From Salvator merianae (lineage: Eukaryota; Chordata; Lepidosauria; Squamata; Teiidae): a stretch of 64,000 nucleotides of DNA. The position numbers and the translations under genes were made by a program. Within the stretch, counting starts at the first letter, position 1; each line of letters begins with the position of its first letter. The notes below the pieces were generated by a model that saw only the letters and a list, made by a program, of their open reading frames with translations, did not search any database and was not told the origin of the DNA. Positions 57,612-64,000 of this stretch are shown here, piece after piece. The DNA lies in the NCBI GenBank assembly GCA_003586115.2, contig QVOM02000112.1, positions 45,187,436 through 45,251,435 of the forward strand, written 5' to 3'.

Positions 57612-57715
57612 TTAGGTATATTTCATATTTTTATTGTTGTGACCCACCCTGGGACCTTTGGGAGAAAGGTGAGATAGAAACTCGTAAATAAATAAATAAA
57701 TAAATAAATACACTT
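57612..57715 (+). repeat. L2-like LINE 3' end with AAAT tail
   Basis: TTTTATTGTTGTGACCCACCC, GGGACCTTTGGG and GAGATAGAAACTCG are followed by (AAAT)n at about 57685-57712. It is the terminal L2 segment only. A (GGGA)n run lies just upstream at 57572-57592. Confidence 0.7.
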
Positions 57716-58074
57716 GTAACAAAATAATCATGATTTTAAACATCCAGCTTAACACTGCTGTAAAATGAATGCTGCAGTTGCCCTTAGCAACCTGTACCTC
57801 CAATGCTTCCTCATCATGTGGGTATTGTAGAGTTAATTGCTAAAGATTAAGCATCAATTACTTTTTGAGCAGCTTTGTTTATATTGCAACTAAAGCTGCT
57901 TCCAAAGACTGTTTTAGATATTAGGTGTGATTATCCTTTGCAGCTAGCAAACAGCCCCTGCAGAGTTCACATCCTGCTCTCAATTAGCAATGGGACAGAG
58001 AACTAGAAGAAGCAGCATATGGAGCAGCACAGCCAAAAATAGCAATTATGGCATCAGAACAACACATAAATTAT
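57716..58074. other. No recognisable feature
   Basis: No supported motif. Confidence 0.45.
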
Positions 58075-58264
58075 ATCTTCATAAAAGTCTTTAAAAGTTG
58101 AGATTGACTCCTGGTGACTGCATGTACATATTCATGTAGTTTTCTTGGCAGTAGTACAGTAGTGGGTTCCCACATTCTTCTTTAGAGAGCTGCCAGGGAA
58201 TTAACCTGGGACCTTCTGGATACAAAGCAGATGTTCTGCAACTGAGGTAGAATCCTTTCCTCCA
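58075..58264 (-). mobile_element. tRNA-derived SINE (Sauria-SINE-like), full
   Basis: The minus strand starts AGGAAAGGATTCTACCTCAG (A-box region), then GGTCCCAGGTTAATTCCC (B box). A middle region follows, and the 3' part reads CAGTCACCAGGAGTCAATCTC, resembling the Bov-B 3' end (GGTCGCxAxGAGTCGxxxTCGAC) that mobilises Sauria SINEs. No functional tRNA fold is expected. Confidence 0.75.
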
Positions 58265-59156
58265 TAAGCAGAAGCTGAGTACAATAACAATAGTCCAGCC
58301 TCTTACGCCATTGCTATAAGCTACAGCCCAAACTTTCCATGTATTCTTTTTAGTTATTATATCTATTGACTAAATTTATGCTGGCAAAAACAAGTTCTTT
58401 GGGTGACTTTCATTATTAAAAACATAGATGTAAAGCATAGATCATCCAGTGCAATCCTACATGTTTACCAGAGATGTACTGAGCCAGGCTTGTGGTTGCA
58501 GGCTTTCCCCTAAACCAAGCTTGGGGATAGAATTTGTGGTTCACCTCAAAAGCAAGTCAAGCCTTGTCAGGCTTGGTGAATCAGTCCAATGAGGCCTCAT
58601 AAAGGTCACAGTGGCATTTTACAGAGGCTGTAAAGAACTACTGAAGACGAAGTAGTGCAAAGCAGCTGTAAAATGCCTCCATGGGCTTTTATGACTGCTT
58701 TGTGCCATGTTTTCAGCAGCAGCAGCCTTTTACTATTATGTAAAGAACCATCACAGCTATAAAAGTGCCACAGATAGTATGCTTTGTGAACTGCCCTTCT
58801 GGAGCCAGCTCCAAAGGCTTTGACGTTCCTGGCCAAGACTTTGACATTTCCAGAGCAGCATACTTCCAGTGTTGCTTCCAAGTTCCCAGCCAAAAAGCAG
58901 CCAAGCTGGTACACTGGTCCATGGGAGCCTGCTGCCTGCACACCCTAGGGACTGGTATACCAATAGTAGTCCACTTGAGGACTTCTTTTAATGAGTCCAC
59001 CAGTGGGACAGGATACAGTGCCAATTTTGGTGCCACATCCCACTCCACTGCTCTATCCAAGGTGGGCAAAACATACTAGTTGGTGATAAGGCCTCTGCTA
59101 TTCTGCATGAGCGTGCAGCTAGCAGGAGCCTAGTAGCAGCCAGTGCAGAAAGGGCC
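58265..59156. other. Unassigned, ending in a MITE-type right terminus
   Basis: The last bases CAGCCAGTGCAGAAAGGGCC (to 59156) are a family A/D right end, with AGCTAGCAGGAGCCTAGTAGC before it. The matching left end was not found, so the extent is unknown. Open frames of 60-118 codons on both strands (58606-59079) have no recognisable motif. Confidence 0.4.
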
Positions 59157-60726
59157 ATATTTCATTCCATCATGTCCCTGGTAAGAATGGTGTGTGAATA
59201 AGTTCTATTACTTCCTTATTTATGTGAAAAGGAAACTACAGTGGATGATCAGCGCACTCTAGAGAACATGGTGAGATGATATTCTACCAAATAGGAATTT
59301 GATATACCAATCCATCATGATTTAGCCTTTTGGAAATATCACCTTTAATTTATACAAAACAGCAACAAGTGAAACAGATAACTAAGCAGGCTTCTGTTCT
59401 GCACTTTCTTCTCTAGATACAGTATCATCTTTTTGTATTTAACCCTAATTCTAGAGGGTGTTTCCTACCTTCAAAATATGTTCTGTCAGAACCAAAGACC
59501 TAAGCACAAAACAATAATGGCACCAGACCCCGAACACAATAGTTTAAAGCCTTTAACACCACATAAGAAACAGTTCTTAATTTCCCTTGTGGCTTTCTGT
59601 AATCTCTAGTATGCATTTATATTCTGTGTAGCTTTCCAATGTGTGATAGAATCCCTGAATAGCAATATAACTTTGACATGATTCCAGAGGGTGATATTAG
59701 GACCTAAGATTACTCTAAGACAAAACATTAGTTATTGATAATCTTTATGAATAATTTTATTGCTTTTTTGTTGCAATAATCAAGATACAGTCTACTCCTT
59801 TCATTTTCAAATGAATTATTTTGACAGAACTTTTTTTTCAGATTGGGAATTTCAGATTTCACTTTGGATGAAAGAAAGCGCTAACATTATTTTTGTTAAT
59901 GATAAAAGTAGGAAATGCCTTTCTTTTAGTCTCATAGAAACATGATATACAATACCAATTCAAATTGCAGCACACAAGAAAACATCAATTATTCACAGTG
60001 CTTTTTGTCATTAGGTATTCCATATTAAAGTTGAGCCCTTTCAGGCTCAACCCAATTGCCATCAAGATGAGAGTAATCGTGCATAGCAATTGGTTGTATA
60101 CACTTGAGTACTTAAATCTCCAAGCGTATCAGATATTGTGTTCAGTAAATTCAATTAGAATTAGATCAGCATTGCAATAAATATGGTGAATGTTGCCACC
60201 TCCACACCAACTTTGTATGTGGAAGATTCTGTATAAGGATAATTCTTTCTAGAGCAAGGGGATAACAAAAAGCATAATGCAAGAAGTAATATTCTTCCCT
60301 CTTCAATTTCTATAGTACAAGATTCTGGGTTCCTTGTCCTTACCTATCTTCTCTGTTTTCCTGTTATTGCTTACTATTATTCTATGTTCATGGTAGAAAA
60401 ATGCTTCTCCGTGTGTGCTGCTGCATGGTTTTTGGCATAAATTTAGTGGAAGACCTATTTAAAAGACTCTTGCCAGTATTTTCATTGCAAAGATACTTAT
60501 ACAGCACCCATAAGAATTAAGGTATGAGGCAAACATTCAGGCTGCAATCTTATGGACATTTACCCTGCAGCATGCTTCTTGGAGCACTTTGGGACTCTGT
60601 TGAGGTAAACAAGTCTAGGACTGCATTATCAATCACCTGAAAATGTCTTGCCAGATAGTTCCTACTGCAACTAGAGGACTAGCTAAGTTTAAAGTTGAAA
60701 CATAGAACAAGTGAACTCCAGAGTTC
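59157..60726. other. No recognisable feature
   Basis: AT-rich, no supported motif. Confidence 0.45.
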
Positions 60727-61275
60727 TTTTTTTTTTTAATTAAAATAAAGTTTATTAAATTAAAACAATACATTTCCTGTCCAATTTACTAAATACTTTT
60801 TGTATATTTCTTACTGCTTTCCCTTCCTTTCCCTTTCCTCTTGCCTGAGCAGAATAATTACATATCCATCAAACTATAGGTTGAAAAAGTCATATTTAAT
60901 TTTGGAATTGCCAGTCATAATTTCTATATTTTCTCTGGTATATTAAGTATATCCTGATCAGAAAGGGAATTCTATTAATGGTCTCCAGACTTTCATATAT
61001 ATGTCCCTGGATTTTTTCTCCTTTCATCCACCAGTGCTCTAAAGAAACATAGCAACTATTTTTGCAATGTACATCATGGGCAAAATCTTTTTTTTTTTTT
61101 TATCAAACATTAAGTAAAAAGGATAACCAGGAAACAAAAACCCTAGACAGAACTGACACACAATGTACAACAATGCAATCAATGAGCAATTAAATAAGAT
61201 ATTTAACAAACTTTGAAGTTGTTGTTTAATTTCAAATGGCCACAGTGAATGTGTTTGTTCCAAAAAGAAAAAAAG
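60727..61275 (-). mobile_element. Possible L1 3' untranslated region
   Basis: Starts (plus strand) with a T-run and AATTAAAATAAAG, and continues T- and CT-rich (CCCTTCCTTTCCCTTTCC), which on the minus strand gives a purine-rich 3' region ending in poly(A). No coding block could be read, so this is tentative. Confidence 0.3.
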
Positions 61276-61614
61276 GTTACAACATATGAAATATTAAACA
61301 GTTGGGTGCAAAGTTAGCTAATATTCCTATGTATTCTGATTCATAGCAGTTCCATGGAAGGATATCTTTTCAGGACTTAGGCAAAATCTGCATGGCACGG
61401 GAGCACTTTCCCTGCTCATTAAGAGTGCTACATTAGTAGCACTATTCTTAATTCAGCAAGGGTGCAAACAGCATGCCACCACTGCCCCCAGCTATCAGGA
61501 TCATACCTATTGATTCTCAGTTGCAATCTTGACATGGAGTGAGAAGCTGCCACTCCACAAACATCAAGAATACAGTGATCTTGACATGGGAGAGGTTAAT
61601 TCCACTCACACCCT
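61276..61614. other. No recognisable feature
   Basis: No supported motif. Confidence 0.45.
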
Positions 61615-63235
61615 TGTGGCATCTTTTCCGGGGAAGATGGCCGAATGCAGTTGCTGAGAGGAATTTTTCCTCTGAGCAAACCGCAGTGGGAGGAGACAGA
61701 GGGGGGAGGTCAACCCCCCTCTGTCAGAAGATTTCATCTCCCTGAATGACAAGGAGGTGGAGGGATTCCTCATTTAAGCTCCACCAAGTCTCCCCCCTGC
61801 AGGGGCAGCAAGAGATTCAGGGCAACCTGCGTACAGAGGAGATGAAGGAGCTGGGGGAAATTTGTCAACATTCCCGAGTCACGTTGTGCATCGTCTTTAA
61901 GACTGTAAGTATGGCCGATCCTCTTTTAATTTATGAAGACATTAAAACTAAGATAAACATTAAGAAAACGAAAAGAAAAAAAAACCCTCTACAATTACAG
62001 CTTGGATAATGTATGCTGAAAGTTTAAACATCATAATTCAGCAAGATGCTAAAGTATTTGCAAAGGCTGTGAATCTTTAGATAAATCATTCAAAGTTCTG
62101 TTCTTCGGACACGCCGGGGTTTTCAGTGTCTCATTAAAATACATTTGAACTGTTCTTATCAGCTAAACAAGCAGGCAGCGAAGATAAAATGGGAGTTTGG
62201 TTTAATTAAGACAAAGGAATAAAAAAAAAGTGCCTTTAATCATTAGAGGGTTTCTTCAGAGAACTAAGTTACTAAGTCAAATATGGCGAGGAATAACTTG
62301 CAACTAGAAAAAAATGAACAGTCAAAAGAACGGAGGTGTGACTTGCAATCAGATTTACTTCTTTAAAAAATGGACGCTATTTTTCAAGAAATGCGGAGTT
62401 TCTTTGAGATTCAGGGGCTGACTTTTGAGAGATTAAGACAAGACCTTAAAAATGAAATAGGTGCTATACGCACTGAACTTCATGAAACAAAGGATAAGGC
62501 TTTGAAATTGGACAATTTTAAGACAGAAATTCCTTAGACAAAATTTATGGCTCAAGAAATACAGACTACAAGACAGAACGAGTCGTCACCACTACTGATA
62601 ACAGTTCAAGGTTCTATTTTTTCACTGAAGGAAGCCTTGAAAAAAATCTTTCAGGGGAGGAAGGAACACATGAGGCACATAATAACAGACGCAATCCATA
62701 TCTGGAAGCAACAAAGATTCAGACTGAAATCTGTGAATAAGACACAAAAATTCTGGTTTAAACATGGAAAGGACTGGAGGAAAAAAAAAAACCTGAAGGA
62801 GTCAGAAGGGGGAACTTAAGAAGTGGCTGAGTAGAATAATGGGCAGAAGCCAAATTATTGAAAGACTGATATGAGAAGAAGATTCTGAGAGCTTGCGGAG
62901 ATCGGATAAATATAATAATCTACAGAAACATAAGGCAGTGGATGGATTTTTGTGAAAACTGGAAACCCTCTATTGAACTTTTGCAAGATCTGGAAAGCAG
63001 ACCTGGAAAATGGATTGGTGTTTGCTGGAGGGAAAGAATGAAGAGAAAAGAAGACTATTGGTAGAAGATAAGAACTGTGTGGTTGGGGGGTATGAAATAT
63101 AGAAGAAATCTGGGAAGTAGAAAGTCAGTAGTTTAAAATGTTAATCGATGAATCATGAGTTACTAAGTGTAATTTTATGTATCCATAAAAAATAAATAAA
63201 GAAAGGTGATTCAAAAAAGAAAGAAAGAAAGAAAA
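61615..63235 (+). mobile_element. Non-autonomous L1-like element
   Basis: Starts with GGGGAAGATGGCCGAATGC, a typical L1 5' untranslated start (GAAGATGGCG). There is no ORF2. ORF1-like coiled-coil scraps occur around 62340-62530 (SLRDLKNEI-, IRTELHETKDKALKLDNF). The 3' part ends AATAAATAAAGAAAGG and an (AAAG)n tail at 63208-63235. Target duplications were not found. It could be a deletion derivative of a full L1. Confidence 0.55.
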
Positions 63236-63249
63236 TTAGATGACATTAT

Positions 63250-63345
63250 TGTTGCTGGCATTAGGTCAGGGCTAGTGACTCCTGGATACATCCATGCAAT
63301 TTTGTTGTCAGATACAGAAGTGGTTTATCATTGCTTTTTTCTATG
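63250..63345 (-). mobile_element. Sauria-SINE tail fragment
   Basis: AGTGACTCCTGGATACATCC, then TTGTTGTCAGATACAGAAGTGG and TTTATCATTGC, match the middle and Bov-B-like 3' part of the SINEs at 31955 and 58075. The tRNA head is absent. Confidence 0.6.
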
Positions 63346-63370
63346 AAATAAGGGGCATTGGACTTCTGAA

Positions 63371-63484
63371 TAGAGATGTGCACAAACTCAGGTTCTAAGG
63401 TTCAATTCAAATCAACCCTGAGTTTTGTTCAGACTTGAACCAGGTTCAAACAATTTGTGAGCAGCCTGAGATTAAAATACAACT
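63371..63484. mobile_element. hAT-like MITE fragment (GGTTCAAA type)
   Basis: TAGAGATGTGCACAAACTC followed by AGGTTC, TTGAACCAGGTTCAAAC is the left end of the same family as 15367-15721. The right half is missing; the CR1 relic begins close by. Confidence 0.55.
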
Positions 63485-64000
63485 GGAAATACAATGAAAA
63501 ATGTGCTATTTAAATTCAAATGGTTCAAAATAACCATTCCTCTCAGTGAATGGTCGTGGAACAAGAAGATGGAGCAAGATTCTAGAGGTAAACAACTGGC
63601 TACGTCAATGGTGCTACCAGCAAGGATTTGGATTTCTAGACCATGGATTAAACTACTTATATGATGGACTCCTTGCAACAGATGGGCTCCATCTTACAAA
63701 GACAGGAAAGCACATATTTTGCAGGACACTTGCTGCATTCATTAGGAGAGCTTTAAACTAGGGCAAAAGGGGAAGGGAAATAAAAGTCCAACAAAAGATA
63801 AGCAGCTAATGGATACAGATGAGGAACTTGCTACGAGAAATGAAAGGAAGGAACAAAGACAAACAGTTTGGAAGGAAACTAGAGGAGTTGAGCCTGTAAG
63901 AGACATTTGTCACAAACTAAAATGTTTCTATACTAATGTGCACAGCATGGGAAACAAACAAGGAGAACTGGAAATCCTAGCATAGGAAAATAAATATGAT
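63485..64000 (+). pseudogene. CR1-type LINE: end of ORF1 (SGNH esterase-like) and start of ORF2 endonuclease, runs off the edge
   Basis: Plus strand from about 63550: NGRGTRRWSKILEVNNWLRQ, WCYQQGFGFLDHGLNY and LLATDGLHLTKTGKHIF, ending RRALN and a stop near 63760. DGLHLTKxG is the block V (D-x-x-H) of GDSL/SGNH hydrolases, which occur in ORF1 of several CR1-group elements. After about 140 bases the frame KLKCFYTNVHSMGNKQGELE (63915-63975) matches the N-terminal apurinic endonuclease start (xCLYTNARSLxNKxxEL). It is followed by a stop (TAG). The 5' end is truncated; the rest lies outside the window. Confidence 0.85.

Noticed and set aside
1..64000. CRISPR arrays, operons, bacterial promoters or phage genes
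   Set aside because: Repeat units here are transposon-internal or microsatellites without regular spacers, and the retroelement content is vertebrate.

Overview
The window reads as non-coding vertebrate DNA, most likely from a squamate reptile (lizard, gecko or snake). Three things point there: tRNA-derived SINEs with a Bov-B-like 3' end (Sauria-SINE type), a mixture of L2, CR1, L1 and R4-like non-LTR retrotransposons, and abundant small DNA-transposon derivatives. I recognise no intact host protein-coding gene, no rRNA or functional tRNA gene, and nothing prokaryotic. Open frames are short and are either retrotransposon relics, repeat artefacts or chance. Family names rest on remembered motifs; no database search was possible.

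Layout. 0-10 kb: a 1.1 kb hAT-type non-autonomous transposon with an 8-bp target duplication (151-1277), then sparse sequence with small 'TTCTGCAC' MITEs. 10-19 kb: three decayed minus-strand copies of the 3' part of an R4-like LINE, a plus-strand L1 ORF2 relic, and a minus-strand L2 reverse transcriptase relic. 19-23.5 kb is the most informative part: a second minus-strand L2 relic is split by two DNA transposons, a GGGCC-ended MITE (3-bp duplication) and a second inverted copy of the 1.1 kb hAT element (8-bp duplication). Joining the LINE at single copies of the two duplications gives one continuous reverse-transcriptase frame, so both boundaries are certain. A degraded mariner-type transposase N-terminus follows. 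23.5-31.9 kb is mostly featureless, apart from a Myb/SANT-like domain relic at about 28.87-29.2 kb and MITEs.

32-38 kb: SINE, a common reptile interspersed repeat, a CR1 relic split by a MITE, and several MITEs including a CpG-rich, apparently young one (35197-35793). 38-42.6 kb: little recognisable. 42.6-46 kb: a cluster of GGGCC-type MITEs. 46-50 kb: little recognisable. 50-51.3 kb: L1 relic. 53.6 kb: a (GGA)n(GAA)n microsatellite. 54.2-57.5 kb: a second MITE cluster, including one with a 21-bp minisatellite expansion and one with a GC-rich hAT element nested inside it. 57.6-64 kb: LINE 3' ends, SINEs, a non-autonomous L1-like element and, at the right edge, a CR1-type LINE whose ORF1 end (SGNH/GDSL esterase-like) and ORF2 endonuclease start are visible.

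No genes act together here. What the window offers is a stratified record of transposition: LINE relics as the older layer, and MITE and hAT insertions on top of them.
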